From the NCBI RefSeq assembly GCF_000374865.1, contig NZ_KB895456.1, positions 186,001 through 250,000 of the forward strand: a stretch of DNA of 64,000 nucleotides, read 5' to 3'. Source of the DNA: Arthrobacter sp. 135MFCol5.1. Lineage in GTDB: Bacteria; Actinomycetota; Actinomycetes; Actinomycetales; Micrococcaceae. Below, piece after piece: positions 44,739 through 54,629 of this stretch. The notes beneath the pieces were generated by a model. That model was not told the origin of the DNA and searched no databases. It saw only the letters and a list, made by a program, of their open reading frames with translations. How positions within the stretch are numbered: the stretch's first letter is position 1; each line of letters begins with the position of its first letter. The translations under genes and the position numbers were made by a program.

Positions 44739-45260
44739 ATGACAAGCCCTTACACCCGCGGCGACTCCTTCAGCAGCGAGGCTTCCCGGAAGCACATCAG
44801 GCAGGCGCTCACGGACTACGGGGCAACGGACATCCTGTTCACCCAGCGAGGGGACCGGAGCGCTGTGGCTTTCAGGGGCACCGGACGGCAATTCCGGATT
44901 GTCATGCCATTGCTGCAGTCCGACGGCGCCCTGGCCATTCGTGGCGACATCGCGGACAGCCGGGTCCACGAAGCCAACGCGAAAATCCTCGAACGCGCCA
45001 ACCGCAAATCATGGCATGCCCTGGCCCTGGCCATTGACGCCAAACTCGGAGCCGTGGCCGCGGGAATCGCCTCCCTCGAATCGGAATTCCTGGCCCACGT
45101 GGTGCTCCCCGGAAACCACACCGTGCTGGACGAACTCGCATCCGTGATTGATTCCGCCTACCGTTCCGGCCGGCGTCCGACCTTCGGCGGGCCGGTTCCG
45201 CATCCCGGCCCGGAAGAGTCGCTGATGAGCGTAGACTCAAAGTATCTCGGGACATCGTGA
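44739..45260 (+). CDS. Conserved hypothetical protein
   Basis: 173 aa; TTAGGAG precedes the ATG. Sequence such as ASRKHIRQALTDYGATDILFTQRGDRSAVAFRGTGRQFRIVMPL suggests a small alpha/beta domain followed by a helical region. No motif I can name. First of three small same-strand genes of unknown function. Confidence 0.6.
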   Translation: MTSPYTRGDSFSSEASRKHIRQALTDYGATDILFTQRGDRSAVAFRGTGRQFRIVMPLLQSDGALAIRGDIADSRVHEANAKILERANRKSWHALALAIDAKLGAVAAGIASLESEFLAHVVLPGNHTVLDELASVIDSAYRSGRRPTFGGPVPHPGPEESLMSVDSKYLGTS

Positions 45261-45518
45261 CAGGACATCCGTTGCCCCGAAAATGAGCCCGATTCCCGGT
45301 TGCCTTCCACGGCCGCCGGCGCGCGCCGTACCGAGTAGCCTCGACGCCGGCACAGCAGGGAATCGGTACGACGAGGGGCCGCACCACAACACCGGCCGGA
45401 ACGGGTTAACACCGTTCACCTCCACTGCAGCCGATCCGGCCCCGGATCCCCTGCCCCAGCCACTCCGCCCCGCGTCCCGGGATCCGGCAGTGCACCCTTC
45501 AGAACGCTGGTAGACACC

Positions 45519-45959
45519 ATGACCACCATCCAAGACTCTGTTATACGCGCCGACTCGGCGCTATCGGTCAGCGGAGTCCTCGCATCCGCGTTGCCACCGA
45601 ACCTGGGCACCGCCCAAGGCCCCACGCGGTACACCGTTCCGGCTGTATTTTCCCGCCGGCCGCAGCCCCGCGAAATCGAGCTGCTGCACGGCGAAGCGAC
45701 GAAACAGCGCCTGTCCGACGCCGGGTACAGCGATGTGGAACTCCGCGTCTCAGACCGCCGCCTCCTGATCACCAACACCAACCTGGTGGACCTCAAAGCA
45801 GGCCTGGCCCATCTTGTAGGCGTGATCCTGCGCGACATTTCAGCCCAGGCCGCCCAGGAACGGACCCACCGAACTGACGAACTCGAAGCGTTGGGCCTGG
45901 TGGAAGAAGAGCGCCTTGAGTCGCTGCGCAAGGCGGCCGCAGACATCCACTTCGATTAA
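45519..45959 (+). CDS. Hypothetical protein
   Basis: 146 aa. Beta-rich N-terminus (YTVPAVFSRRPQPREIELLHG, YSDVELRVSDRRLLITNTNL) and a charged C-terminal helix (ISAQAAQERTHRTDELEALGLVEEERLESLRKAA). No signal or membrane segment. Family unknown. 258 nt separate it from the previous gene. Confidence 0.6.
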   Translation: MTTIQDSVIRADSALSVSGVLASALPPNLGTAQGPTRYTVPAVFSRRPQPREIELLHGEATKQRLSDAGYSDVELRVSDRRLLITNTNLVDLKAGLAHLVGVILRDISAQAAQERTHRTDELEALGLVEEERLESLRKAAADIHFD

Positions 45960-46057
45960 GCCTTTCCTCCTCGTGTGCCGGCTGCGTAAACCGCGGCCGG
46001 CACCGGCGCATCCCGGGCCTGGGGGCGTCCTTGACACCATTACGAAAGGCACACCCC

Positions 46058-46315
46058 ATGACTGACATCAGTATTCGCGACCAGTGGAACCTGCTTCCCG
46101 CTCCGGTCACCCAATGGCTGCTGGCGAACCCCGGCTGCATGATTTTGCCACGGACAATTTCCGCCCAGATCAGTGCAGCCGCAGGCGAGGGCGCCAATGG
46201 AGATCCCCACGGTGAGACCACGCTGTCCCAGGAGGACGTGGACTTCATCCGGATGAAATCCCATGAGGCCGGGCCGAATCCTGATCACACGTTCTTCGAC
46301 TCCGTGCAGCCGTAG
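46058..46315 (+). CDS. Small hypothetical protein
   Basis: 85 aa from ATG 46058 (MTDISIRDQWNLLPAPVTQWLLANPG). The C-terminal half (LSQEDVDFIRMKSH) looks helical. GAAAGG precedes the start. Not recognised; it ends just before a strong hairpin. Confidence 0.6.
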   Translation: MTDISIRDQWNLLPAPVTQWLLANPGCMILPRTISAQISAAAGEGANGDPHGETTLSQEDVDFIRMKSHEAGPNPDHTFFDSVQP

Positions 46316-46321
46316 GCCGCT

Positions 46322-46354
46322 CCGGGGAACTGCCGCACCGCGGCGGTACCCCGG
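46322..46354. terminator. Bidirectional terminator hairpin
   Basis: CCGGGGAACTGCCGC pairs with GCGGCGGTACCCCGG (13 of 15 Watson-Crick) around ACC, between the convergent small gene and the lipid kinase gene. Confidence 0.6.
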
Positions 46355-46380
46355 CCGGCGCGCCACTCCGGCCTGGGATT

Positions 46381-47277
46381 TCAGAGGGTGGCCAGGGCTC
46401 CCTTGGCGCTTTCCACCAGGACATGGGTTCCGGCCTCGACATAGACCACTTCACCGTCGATCTGGCAGGGAACGGTATCGCGGGTGGAGAAGGCGTAGCG
46501 GCTGACGCTCGGTTGATGCCCCAGCCCCAAGGTGACTGCCCGGAGCGTCATCAGGGCCATCTTCGTCAGGCCGGCGTGGGGCAGCGTCACCACCTCGAAC
46601 CGCCCATCGTCCGGGTAGTGCGACTCGCTGACGGTACCGTACTTGGCCATGCGCGAAACGTTGGCCAGGATCAGGCTGTCGAACCGGGCGGTGGCCCCGT
46701 CGTCCCGGACAAGCTCGAAGGGCTTCAACCTCGAGAGCGTGCGGGCCACGGAGACGAGCTCCAGCACCTTACCCTTCCCGCCCTGTTCAATGCCTATGGC
46801 CATCAACGAGGTCAGCCCGAACCCCACGTAGGAATGCGCGTACAGGACCCGTTCTCCCATTGCGGTCCGGAGCGTGATCCGCAGCAGGTCGACGCGCCGG
46901 CCCACACCGGCCGACGCCGCTTCCGCGAAGGTCCGCACCGGCAGGCTTCGGTAGTGGTCATTGGCATTTCCGGCGGGAATGACGGCGCAGACGGCCTTGC
47001 TGCCGGGCACGTCCATCACGCCGTTGACCACCTCGTTGTACCCGCCGTCCCCGCTGACGGAAAGGATGAGTGGCACACCCCGGCGCGCCTCGCCCCGGGC
47101 AAGTTCACGGGCGTGGCCGGCAAATTCCGTTGGCAACAGGTGAACGGGCAGCCCCGGCAGGTCGGTGGCCAGGTCCCGCTGCAACGCCTCGATCCGCTGG
47201 CCCATTCCAGGCCGGCCGGGATTGAAGATCAGGACGGCACGGTCGAAAGGTGCGGCAGGTGCTCCGTCATCAGCCAT
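46381..47277 (-). CDS. Diacylglycerol/lipid kinase family protein
   Basis: 298 aa from ATG 47277 (an ATG three codons earlier is possible). AVLIFNPGRPGMGQRIEALQRDL starts the DAGK catalytic domain; SVSGDGGYNEVVNGVM is the nucleotide-binding GDG loop, and CAVIPAGNANDHYRSL the GTGNDFAR-like motif. Family members phosphorylate diacylglycerol, ceramide or other lipids. No acyltransferase is adjacent. Confidence 0.85.
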   Translation of the reverse strand: MADDGAPAAPFDRAVLIFNPGRPGMGQRIEALQRDLATDLPGLPVHLLPTEFAGHARELARGEARRGVPLILSVSGDGGYNEVVNGVMDVPGSKAVCAVIPAGNANDHYRSLPVRTFAEAASAGVGRRVDLLRITLRTAMGERVLYAHSYVGFGLTSLMAIGIEQGGKGKVLELVSVARTLSRLKPFELVRDDGATARFDSLILANVSRMAKYGTVSESHYPDDGRFEVVTLPHAGLTKMALMTLRAVTLGLGHQPSVSRYAFSTRDTVPCQIDGEVVYVEAGTHVLVESAKGALATL

Positions 47278-47368
47278 GGCGTACATGTTCTCCGGGTTCC
47301 TGGTGCGGGTGGCTCCAGCCTAACCCGCGGCTTTGGTTTCCGAAGGCCCATTCGGATGGCAGAGTGGG

Positions 47369-49078
47369 ATGATGAGTGGACAACCCGCCGGGCAGGCACG
47401 CATGGACGCGGACGTGATCATCATCGGCGGCGGGTTGGCCGGGCTGGTGGCCTGCAACGAGCTGGTCCGTGCGGGAAAGCGCGTGGCCATCCTGGACCAG
47501 GAGAACCAGGCCAACCTGGGTGGCCAGGCGTTCTGGTCGCTGGGCGGCCTCTTTCTGGTGGACACCCCCATGCAGCGCCGGCTGGGCGTGAAGGATTCCT
47601 TCGAGCTGGCGTGGCAGGACTGGCAGGGCTCGGCGCAATGGGACCGGCTTTCCGGACCGCACCCGGAGGACGAATATGCTGCGCAGTGGGGCCGCGCCTA
47701 CGTGGAGTTCGCCGCCGGCGACAAGCGCTCCTGGTTGCAGGAACAGGGAATCCGGTTCACGCCGCTGGTGGGCTGGGCCGAGCGCGGCGACGGCAGGGCC
47801 GGCGGCCACGGCAACTCGGTCCCCCGCTTCCATGTCCCGTGGGGCACCGGCACCGGGGTGTCCGAACCATTCGCGGACAAGGCGCGGGAGGCGGCCGCGG
47901 CGGGCAGCGTCACGTTCTTCTTCCGGCACCGGGTGGACGGTTTGACGTACGACGGCAGTACGGTCACCGGGGTGCGTGGCGCAGTGCTGGCACCTGATGC
48001 GTCGCCGCGTGGGGTGTCCTCCAACCGGGACATTGTTGGGGACTTTGAGTTGCGGGCGCAGGCTGTGGTGATCGCTTCCGGCGGGATCGGCGGCAACCAC
48101 GAGCAGGTGCGGCGCTGGTGGCCGGACCGGCTGGGAACACCGCCGCGCAGGATGGTCACCGGGGTGCCGCAGCATGTGGACGGGCGGATGCTGGACATCG
48201 CCGACGGGTCCGGAGTCCGGCTGGTGAACCGGGACCGGATGTGGCATTACACCGAGGGGATCCAGAACTGGAATCCCATCTGGCCGGACCACGCCATCCG
48301 GATCCTGCCCGGCCCCTCCTCATTGTGGTTCGATGCTCTGGGCCGGCGGCTCCCCTTCCCCGGCCTGCCCGGTTACGACACGCTGGGCACCCTCCGCTTG
48401 CTGCGGACCACCCCGGACATCCAGCAATACGACCATTCCTGGTTCATCCTCAACCAGCGGATCATCGAAAAGGAGTTCGCCCTTTCCGGCTCCGAACAGA
48501 ACCCGGACATTACCAACCGGGACCTCAAGCTGCTGCTGAAGACCCGGCTGGGCCGGGGCGCGTCCGGTCCCATCGAGGCGTTCAAGGAGCACGGCGCGGA
48601 CTTTGTGGTGGCGGACAACCTGCCGGACCTGGTCGGCGGCATGAACGGGCTCACCGCGGAACCGCTGCTGGACGGTGCGCTGCTGCGGCGCCAGATCGGG
48701 GAACGCGACGCCGAGATCCGTAATGCCTATTCCAAGGACGCCCAGGTGGCGGGCATCCGCAACAGCCGCCGCTACCTGGGTGACCGGCTCTTCCGGACAG
48801 TGAAGCCGCACCGGATCCTGGATCCGAAGGCGGGCCCGCTGATCGCGGTGCGGCTCCACGTCGTCACCCGGAAAACGCTCGGCGGCATCCAGACGAATTT
48901 GTCCGGGCAGGCCCTCGGCCAGGAAGGCGCCCCCATTCCCGGGCTGTACGCCGCCGGGGAGGCCGCCGGGTTCGGCGGCGGCGGCGCCCACGGATACAAC
49001 GCCCTCGAGGGCACCTTCCTGGGCGGCTGCATCTTCACCGGCAGGACGGTGGGGCGTTCCCTGGCCCGGGCGTTGTAG
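47369..49078 (+). CDS. FAD-binding dehydrogenase, fumarate-reductase/KstD-like
   Basis: 569 aa from ATG 47369. MDADVIIIGGGLAGLVACNELVRAGKRVAILDQE is the N-terminal FAD dinucleotide fold; VVIASGGIGGNHEQVRRWWP and the C-terminal PGLYAAGEAAGFGGGGAHGYNALEGTFLGGC complete the flavoprotein. Actinobacterial members of this type resemble ketosteroid dehydrogenases, but no steroid gene is near. Confidence 0.88.
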   Translation: MMSGQPAGQARMDADVIIIGGGLAGLVACNELVRAGKRVAILDQENQANLGGQAFWSLGGLFLVDTPMQRRLGVKDSFELAWQDWQGSAQWDRLSGPHPEDEYAAQWGRAYVEFAAGDKRSWLQEQGIRFTPLVGWAERGDGRAGGHGNSVPRFHVPWGTGTGVSEPFADKAREAAAAGSVTFFFRHRVDGLTYDGSTVTGVRGAVLAPDASPRGVSSNRDIVGDFELRAQAVVIASGGIGGNHEQVRRWWPDRLGTPPRRMVTGVPQHVDGRMLDIADGSGVRLVNRDRMWHYTEGIQNWNPIWPDHAIRILPGPSSLWFDALGRRLPFPGLPGYDTLGTLRLLRTTPDIQQYDHSWFILNQRIIEKEFALSGSEQNPDITNRDLKLLLKTRLGRGASGPIEAFKEHGADFVVADNLPDLVGGMNGLTAEPLLDGALLRRQIGERDAEIRNAYSKDAQVAGIRNSRRYLGDRLFRTVKPHRILDPKAGPLIAVRLHVVTRKTLGGIQTNLSGQALGQEGAPIPGLYAAGEAAGFGGGGAHGYNALEGTFLGGCIFTGRTVGRSLARAL

Positions 49079-49100
49079 CCGCGCATCCTTTCCGGCTTGC

Positions 49101-49106
49101 TAGGGT
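49101..49106 (+). promoter_or_regulatory. Leaderless -10 (TAGGGT)
   Basis: TAGGGT ends 6 nt before the ATG at 49113; no Shine-Dalgarno is present. Confidence 0.5.
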
Positions 49107-49112
49107 CGGCGT

Positions 49113-49619
49113 ATGGCCATCCTCCCCCGTTCCATGGACGACGTGATTTCCGAGCCGCTGCGTGCCCAGTTCGAGTTCTTCCTGGACGAGCACCGGGCTG
49201 CGCTCGACGACTGCCTGGACGGCTTGACCGAAGAGCAGGCCCGGCGCCGGCTGGTTCCGTCCCGCACCACGCTGCTGGGCCTGGTGAAGCACGCCACCTT
49301 CGTGGAGAAGGTCTGGTTCGACGAAGCCGTCACGGGCCGCGCGCGCAGTGAGATCGGCATCCCGGCCACCCCGGACGAATCGTTCATGCTTGACGACGCC
49401 GACACGGTGGCCTCCGTCCGGTCAGCCCACCGGGAGGCGTGCGCCGCCTCCCGGGCGGCCGCGGCCGGGATGGGCCTGGACGATGTGGTCACCGGCAACC
49501 GGCGGGGCCCGCTTCCGCTGCGCTGGGTGTACCTGCATATGCTGCGGGAACTGGCCCAGCACTGCGGCCACGCGGACATCCTGCGCGAGCAGGTGCTGGC
49601 GGTCCCGTCACGGCGATGA
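49113..49619 (+). CDS. DinB/DUF664 family protein
   Basis: 168 aa four-helix protein. Putative metal-binding histidines are in LGLVKHATFVEKVWF and LRELAQHCGHADILREQ. Actinobacterial DUF664 proteins are DinB-like and may be mycothiol-dependent transferases. Leaderless start. Confidence 0.85.
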   Translation: MAILPRSMDDVISEPLRAQFEFFLDEHRAALDDCLDGLTEEQARRRLVPSRTTLLGLVKHATFVEKVWFDEAVTGRARSEIGIPATPDESFMLDDADTVASVRSAHREACAASRAAAAGMGLDDVVTGNRRGPLPLRWVYLHMLRELAQHCGHADILREQVLAVPSRR

Positions 49620-49659
49620 CACCGCGGCGGGACCGCCCCTGGACCTTTCGGCGCTCTGG

Positions 49660-52080
49660 TCAGGCTGCGCCGGCCGCGGCAGCCACTGCCCCGGCGGACG
49701 AGTCTTCCGCCGCGCCCGCGAGCCGCAGCCAGGTGTCCACCACGGTGTCCGGGTTCAGGGAGACGGAGTTGACGCCTTCCTTCACCAGCCATTCAGCGAA
49801 GTCCGGATGGTCGCTGGGGCCCTGGCCGCAGATGCCCACGTACTTGCCGTGCGCCCGGCAGGCCTTGATGGCCATGCTGAGCAGCTTTTTCACTGCCGCG
49901 TCCCGTTCGTCGAAACTGTTGGCCACGATGGCCGAGTCACGGTCAAGGCCCAGGGTCAGCTGGGTCATGTCGTTCGAGCCGATGGAAAAGCCGTCGAAGT
50001 ACTCCAGGAAGTCGTCGGCGAGCAGCGCGTTGGAAGGCAGTTCGCACATCATGATGACCTCAAGGCCGTTTTCGCCGCGGCGCAGGCCGTTCTCGGCGAG
50101 CAGGTCGATGACGCCGCGTGCCTCGTCCAGTGTCCGCACGAACGGGATCATCAACTTGACGTTGGTCAGGCCCATCTCGTTGCGGACGAAGGACAGGGCC
50201 TCGCATTCAAGGTCGAAGCAGTCCCGGAAGGATGGTTCCAGGTAGCGGGACGCGCCGCGGAACCCAATCATCGGGTTCTCCTCGTGCGGTTCGTACGCCG
50301 GGCCGCCGATCAGGTTGGCGTACTCGTTGGACTTGAAGTCGGACATGCGGACGATCACCGGTTCGGGCGCAAAGGCGGCGGCAATGGTGGCCACGCCCTC
50401 GGCCAGTCGCTTGATGTAGTAGTCGCGGGGGCTGTCGTACGCGGCAATCCGCCCGCGGATCTCGGCGGCCACCTCCTCCGGCTGGCTGTCCAGGTTCAGG
50501 AGCGCCTTGGGGTGGATGCCGATCTGCCGGTTGATGATGAACTCCAGCCGGGCCAGCCCCACACCGTGGTTGGGCAATTGCGCAAAAGTGAACGCCTGTT
50601 CCGGCGTGCCGACGTTCATCATGACCTTCACCGGCGCCTCGGGCAGATCGGTGACCCCGGTCTCCTCGACGCTGAAGTCCAGCAGGCCTTCGTAGATGGT
50701 GCCGGTCTCGCCGTCGGCGCAGGAGACGGTCACCTCCTGGCCGTCGGCCAGCGCGTCAGTGGCGTTGCCGGTGCCCACGACGGCGGGAATCCCCAGCTCG
50801 CGGGCGATGATGGCCGCGTGGCAGGTGCGTCCGCCGCGGTTGGTGACGATCGCGGAGGCACGCTTCATGATCGGTTCCCAGTCAGGGTCGGTCATGTCCG
50901 CCACCAGGACGTCGCCGGTCTGGAACGAGGCCATCTGGTCGATCGCGGTGAGGATCCGGACCTTGCCGGCGCCGATCCGCTGGCCGATGGCGCGGCCCTC
51001 CACCAGCACCGGGCCGGTCGCGTTCAGGCGGAACCGGCTCATGCTGCCCGGGGCCCGGCGGGACTGCACGGTTTCCGGGCGGGCCTGCAGGATGTACAGT
51101 CCACCGTCGATGCCGTCCTTGCCCCACTCAATGTCCATCGGGCGGCCGTAATGCTTCTCAATGGCGACGGCGTGGCGCGCCAGCTGCTCGACGTCGTCGT
51201 CCGTGAGGCTGAAGCGCGAGCGCTGGGACTCCTCCACCGGCACGAAGTCGATGGTGCGGCCGATCTCGTTGTTGGTGGTGTAGGTCATCTGGAGGGCCTT
51301 CTCGCCCAGGCCCCGCTTGAGGATGGCCGGCCGGCCGGCTTCCAGGGCGGGCTTGTACACGTAGAACTCATCGGGGTTCACGGCGCCCTGGACCACTGCT
51401 TCGCCCAGCCCGTAGGAGGAGGTGACGAACACGGCGTCCTGGAAGCCGGACTCGGTGTCCATGGTGAACATGACCCCGGAAGCGCCGACGTCGGAACGCA
51501 CCATGCGCTGGATGCCCGCCGAGAGTGCCACCTCGGCGTGCTCGAACTTGTGGTGCACGCGGTAGGCGATGGCGCGGTCGTTGTAGAGCGAGGCAAAGAC
51601 GTCCTTGATGGCCTGCAGGATGTTCTCGATGCCGCGGACGTTAAGGAAGGTCTCCTGCTGCCCGGCGAACGAGGCGTCGGGAAGGTCTTCTGCCGTGGCG
51701 CTGGAGCGCACCGCCCAAGAAAGATCCTGCGAGCCGGCGTGCTTGTCCACCAGCTGCTGGTACGCCTCGCGGACCTGCGCCTCGAAATCCGCCGGGAACG
51801 GCGTGTCGCGGACCAGGGACCGGATCTCCTGGCCGGCAGCCGCCAGCGCCGTCACGTCATCGGTGTTCAGGCCAACGAGCCGGTCGGCGATCTTCTGGTC
51901 CAGGCCGGAATCGGACAGGAACCGGCGGTACGCGTCCGCCGTGGTGGCGAATCCATCCGGGACTTGGACGTCGGCGGACGTCAGGTTCTGCACCATCTCG
52001 CCCAGGGAGGCGTTCTTGCCGCCCACCTTGTCCAAGTCCTCAAGCCCGAGTTCGGAGAACCAAAGAACGTCTGTGGTCAT
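49660..52080 (-). CDS. ppsA: Phosphoenolpyruvate synthase
   Basis: 806 aa, full length. It converts pyruvate and ATP to PEP, AMP and phosphate, the entry to gluconeogenesis from pyruvate. The N-terminal ATP-grasp domain opens with [14 protein letters not shown]; the phosphohistidine domain carries [23 protein letters not shown] with the mobile His; the C-terminal PEP/pyruvate domain has [16 protein letters not shown] and CGQGPSD. AAAGGAGC precedes the ATG. Its predicted regulatory kinase/pyrophosphorylase gene lies just upstream. Confidence 0.96.
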   Translation of the reverse strand: MTTDVLWFSELGLEDLDKVGGKNASLGEMVQNLTSADVQVPDGFATTADAYRRFLSDSGLDQKIADRLVGLNTDDVTALAAAGQEIRSLVRDTPFPADFEAQVREAYQQLVDKHAGSQDLSWAVRSSATAEDLPDASFAGQQETFLNVRGIENILQAIKDVFASLYNDRAIAYRVHHKFEHAEVALSAGIQRMVRSDVGASGVMFTMDTESGFQDAVFVTSSYGLGEAVVQGAVNPDEFYVYKPALEAGRPAILKRGLGEKALQMTYTTNNEIGRTIDFVPVEESQRSRFSLTDDDVEQLARHAVAIEKHYGRPMDIEWGKDGIDGGLYILQARPETVQSRRAPGSMSRFRLNATGPVLVEGRAIGQRIGAGKVRILTAIDQMASFQTGDVLVADMTDPDWEPIMKRASAIVTNRGGRTCHAAIIARELGIPAVVGTGNATDALADGQEVTVSCADGETGTIYEGLLDFSVEETGVTDLPEAPVKVMMNVGTPEQAFTFAQLPNHGVGLARLEFIINRQIGIHPKALLNLDSQPEEVAAEIRGRIAAYDSPRDYYIKRLAEGVATIAAAFAPEPVIVRMSDFKSNEYANLIGGPAYEPHEENPMIGFRGASRYLEPSFRDCFDLECEALSFVRNEMGLTNVKLMIPFVRTLDEARGVIDLLAENGLRRGENGLEVIMMCELPSNALLADDFLEYFDGFSIGSNDMTQLTLGLDRDSAIVANSFDERDAAVKKLLSMAIKACRAHGKYVGICGQGPSDHPDFAEWLVKEGVNSVSLNPDTVVDTWLRLAGAAEDSSAGAVAAAAGAA

Positions 52081-52222
52081 GTTTACTGCTCCTTTGCAGA
52101 GGTGGCTTAGGCATTGCTGGCCGCCACGGTAGTGCCGGCCGGAAGAAAAACCTTGTCAACAGTGGCAGGTCTGCCGCGCACTTTCCACATGATGTGCGCC
52201 ACGCCACGTTTGTGAATTGTTG

Positions 52223-53041
52223 CTAATGCTTGAGATTCATCCGCTGCAGGATGGTGGCCGCCATCTCCTCCACGGACACGGTGGCGGAGTTCAGGTACGG
52301 GATCCGGTGGGATACGTACAGCTGCTCGGCGCTGCGCAACTCAAAGCCGCACTGACGCAAGGATGCGTAGGGCGAGCTGGGCCGCCGTTCGGTGCGGATC
52401 TGGCTCAGGCGCAGCGGGTTGGACGACAGGCCGAAACACTTGGACACGAAGGGCTGCAGCGGCTTCGGCAGGCCGTCCCGCTGGAAGTCCTCGTCGACGA
52501 GCGGAAAGTTGGCGGCGAAGATCCCGTGCTGGAGTGCCAAATACATGGTGGTGGGCGTCTTGCCGCACCGGGACGGGGCCACCAGGATCACCTGCGCCTT
52601 CTCCAGGGCACGCAGGCTCTGGCCGTCGTCGTGCTCCATCGCGTACTCCACAGCCGCCATCCGGGACTGGTAGCGCGCGGCGTTTCCCAGGCCGTGCGCC
52701 CTGCCGGGTTCGCCACTGGCAGGCGCGCCGAGCGCCTGTTCCAGCACGCCCACGTGCGTGCCGATCAGGTCCACGATCACGCCTTTGCAGCCGGCCAGGA
52801 TCTGCCGGATTTCGCTGCTGACGGCGGTGGAGAAGACCAGCGGCCGGGGCCCGGTGGCGGCAAGGCCGTCGATGGTACGCACCACCGCCCGTGCCTGCTC
52901 GGCCGTGGTGATGAAGGGGATGGTGACACGGTCAAAGTCGGCCACCGGGAACTGGGTCAGCAGCGTATTGCCCAACGTTTCCGCGGTGATGCCCGTACTG
53001 TCCGAGAGGAAGTAGACAGGGCGTAGAGCAGCAGTGGTCAT
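52223..53041 (-). CDS. ppsR: PEP synthase regulatory kinase/pyrophosphorylase (DUF299)
   Basis: 272 aa. P-loop VAPSRCGKTPTTMYLA, an N-terminal VYFLSDSTGITAETLGNTLLTQFP and the ending ATVSVEEMAATILQRM are diagnostic of the DUF299 family. It switches PEP synthase off by ADP-dependent phosphorylation of a Thr next to the catalytic His and on again by phosphate-dependent removal. Located 142 nt upstream of ppsA on the same strand; start supported by a leaderless promoter. Confidence 0.93.
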   Translation of the reverse strand: MTTAALRPVYFLSDSTGITAETLGNTLLTQFPVADFDRVTIPFITTAEQARAVVRTIDGLAATGPRPLVFSTAVSSEIRQILAGCKGVIVDLIGTHVGVLEQALGAPASGEPGRAHGLGNAARYQSRMAAVEYAMEHDDGQSLRALEKAQVILVAPSRCGKTPTTMYLALQHGIFAANFPLVDEDFQRDGLPKPLQPFVSKCFGLSSNPLRLSQIRTERRPSSPYASLRQCGFELRSAEQLYVSHRIPYLNSATVSVEEMAATILQRMNLKH

Positions 53042-53047
53042 GGCACG

Positions 53048-53053
53048 ACTTTA
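53048..53053 (-). promoter_or_regulatory. Leaderless -10 (TAAAGT)
   Basis: On the minus strand TAAAGT ends 6 nt before the ppsR start codon at 53041. Confidence 0.5.
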
Positions 53054-53135
53054 GCGGCCGCTGTGGTGCGGACCCGACGTCTGGACTGGCGCGGGCCCGG
53101 CCGACGCGTTGGTTGTACGCAGGCCGGTCCGCCGG

Positions 53136-53945
53136 TCAGGCCGCTTTCACAGGGGACGGCCCGGCGGCGGACGCTGCCTGGTTCTCGCGGGCCAGGAAGG
53201 CGGAGAGTTCACCGATGGTGCTCATCAGCGGGGCGGGGAACACCACCGTGGAGTTCTTGTCGACGGCGATTTCCACCAGGGACTGCAGGTTGCGGAGCTG
53301 CAACGCGAGTGGGTGCGCCATCATGGTGTCGGACGCATCGCCGAGCGCTGAAGCGGCGATGGCCTCGCCTTCGGCGGCAATGATCTTCGCTCGCTTCTCG
53401 CGTTCGGCTTCTGCCTGGCGGGCCATGGCACGCTTCATGCTTTCGGGAAGCTGGATGTCCTTGAGCTCCACCAGGGTGACTTCCACGCCCCATTCGACGG
53501 TGAGCACGTCGAGGATTTCGCGGATGTCGCCGTTGATCCGTTCGGTCTCGGACAAGGTCTGGTCCAAGGTATGGCGGCCAACCACCTTCCGCAACGTGGT
53601 CTGGGCGATCTGGTCGATGGCCGCGGCCACGTTCTCGATGGCGATGACGGATTTCACGGCGTCCACCACCCGGTAGTAGGCCACCGCTGACACGTCCACG
53701 CTGACGTTGTCCTGGGTAATGATGCCCTGCGACTGGATGGGCATGGTCACGATCCTGAGGCTTACCAGCGGCAGCCGGTCGATAACAGGAATGATCAACC
53801 GCAGGCCGGGGTCTCTTACGCCGACCACCCTGCCAAGCCGGAACAGTACGCCCTTCTCGTATTGGCGGACGATCCGGATGGACATCCGCGCAGCAACGAG
53901 AAGCAGGATAACGAGGACGATGACAGTCACGGTGGTGGGGTCCAT
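53136..53945 (-). CDS. SPFH/band-7 (stomatin/slipin-like) membrane protein
   Basis: 269 aa. A single N-terminal membrane helix (TVTVIVLVILLLVAA) is followed by the band-7 domain: YEKGVLFRLGRVVGVRDPGLRLIIPVID, QGIITQDNVSVDVSAVAYYRV, LRKVVGRHTLDQTLSE. AGGAGGGGA precedes the ATG. Slipins form oligomeric membrane scaffolds and are often paired with NfeD; no NfeD gene is adjacent here. Confidence 0.9.
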   Translation of the reverse strand: MDPTTVTVIVLVILLLVAARMSIRIVRQYEKGVLFRLGRVVGVRDPGLRLIIPVIDRLPLVSLRIVTMPIQSQGIITQDNVSVDVSAVAYYRVVDAVKSVIAIENVAAAIDQIAQTTLRKVVGRHTLDQTLSETERINGDIREILDVLTVEWGVEVTLVELKDIQLPESMKRAMARQAEAEREKRAKIIAAEGEAIAASALGDASDTMMAHPLALQLRNLQSLVEIAVDKNSTVVFPAPLMSTIGELSAFLARENQAASAAGPSPVKAA

Positions 53946-54056
53946 CGGGATCCCCTCCTGGTCTTTGCGCGGGCCGTGCCGGCACCTGGCTGGCGCCGTG
54001 ACAGGGGCCCTGCACTTATTGTCCCACCAAAGGCGTCAGGGAGCTTGGAACCGGAG

Positions 54057-54062
54057 CATACT
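54057..54062 (+). promoter_or_regulatory. Leaderless -10 (CATACT)
   Basis: CATACT ends 6 nt before a GTG at 54069 that opens a short membrane-protein frame. Confidence 0.35.
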
Positions 54063-54068
54063 GGACGT

Positions 54069-54176
54069 GTGAATGCGACAGGCGCCGCCTTGTGGTTGCC
54101 TTGGGGCGTGGTGGGCGGAGTTATGTGGCTCGTGGCCGGACGTCCGCGGCCGCCCGGGCTTCGGCGTCGAACCTAA
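54069..54176 (+). CDS. Possible 35-aa single-helix membrane protein
   Basis: GTG at 54069, directly after a leaderless-type -10, opens a frame with one hydrophobic segment (GAALWLPWGVVGGVMWLVAG) and a basic tail (RPRPPGLRRRT). Its stop overlaps that of the convergent gene by 4 nt. Plausible but unsupported by homology I can recall. Confidence 0.35.
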   Translation: MNATGAALWLPWGVVGGVMWLVAGRPRPPGLRRRT

Positions 54177-54433
54177 ACCGCAGAAACGATGCTTCCGTAC
54201 CCCTGCAAGAACATCCTGCGGCCCTGACCTTCATCGGTCCACACCCAGATGATCGAATAATCGGAGGTCACGGCGTCCACGACCCCGGTGCCGGCCAAGG
54301 TTCCTTCGGCAAAACTGACCCGGTCCCCCACCGCAAGCCGGGGGTGCCTGGTCCGCTTCCGCCGGGGCTTGAGGGTGGCGGTGTCCCCTGCCACGGCAGG
54401 GTCTGGCAGGCATGTACTGACGTGCTGTCGCAT
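54173..54433 (-). CDS. Small hypothetical beta-rich protein
   Basis: 86 aa; GAGGAAA precedes the ATG. PRLAVGDRVSFAEGTLAGTGVVDAVTSDYSIIWVWTDEGQGRRMFLQG suggests a small SH3-like beta barrel after a basic N-terminus. Function unknown. Confidence 0.6.
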   Translation of the reverse strand: MRQHVSTCLPDPAVAGDTATLKPRRKRTRHPRLAVGDRVSFAEGTLAGTGVVDAVTSDYSIIWVWTDEGQGRRMFLQGYGSIVSAV

Positions 54434-54629
54434 CGGTTTCCTCCGGGCTCATGGGCGGACAGTCAGCTCATTACAACCCTGCCCGCTGCTCCCAGGTCAC
54501 GCACGCCGGCGTGGTGCAGCAAGACTAACGCGCCATGGCACAGCATGCATGGTCCGGAGGCTTTGGACGGAGTGTGACTGGTCAGCCGGCGACGGGCCTA
54601 CCGGCAAAGCGGCCCCGTTCAGCGAAGAA

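Noticed and set aside
49348..52110. 920-codon open frame on the plus strand
   Set aside because: It is antisense to ppsA, whose full set of PEP synthase motifs is clear. Long antisense frames are common in high-GC DNA.
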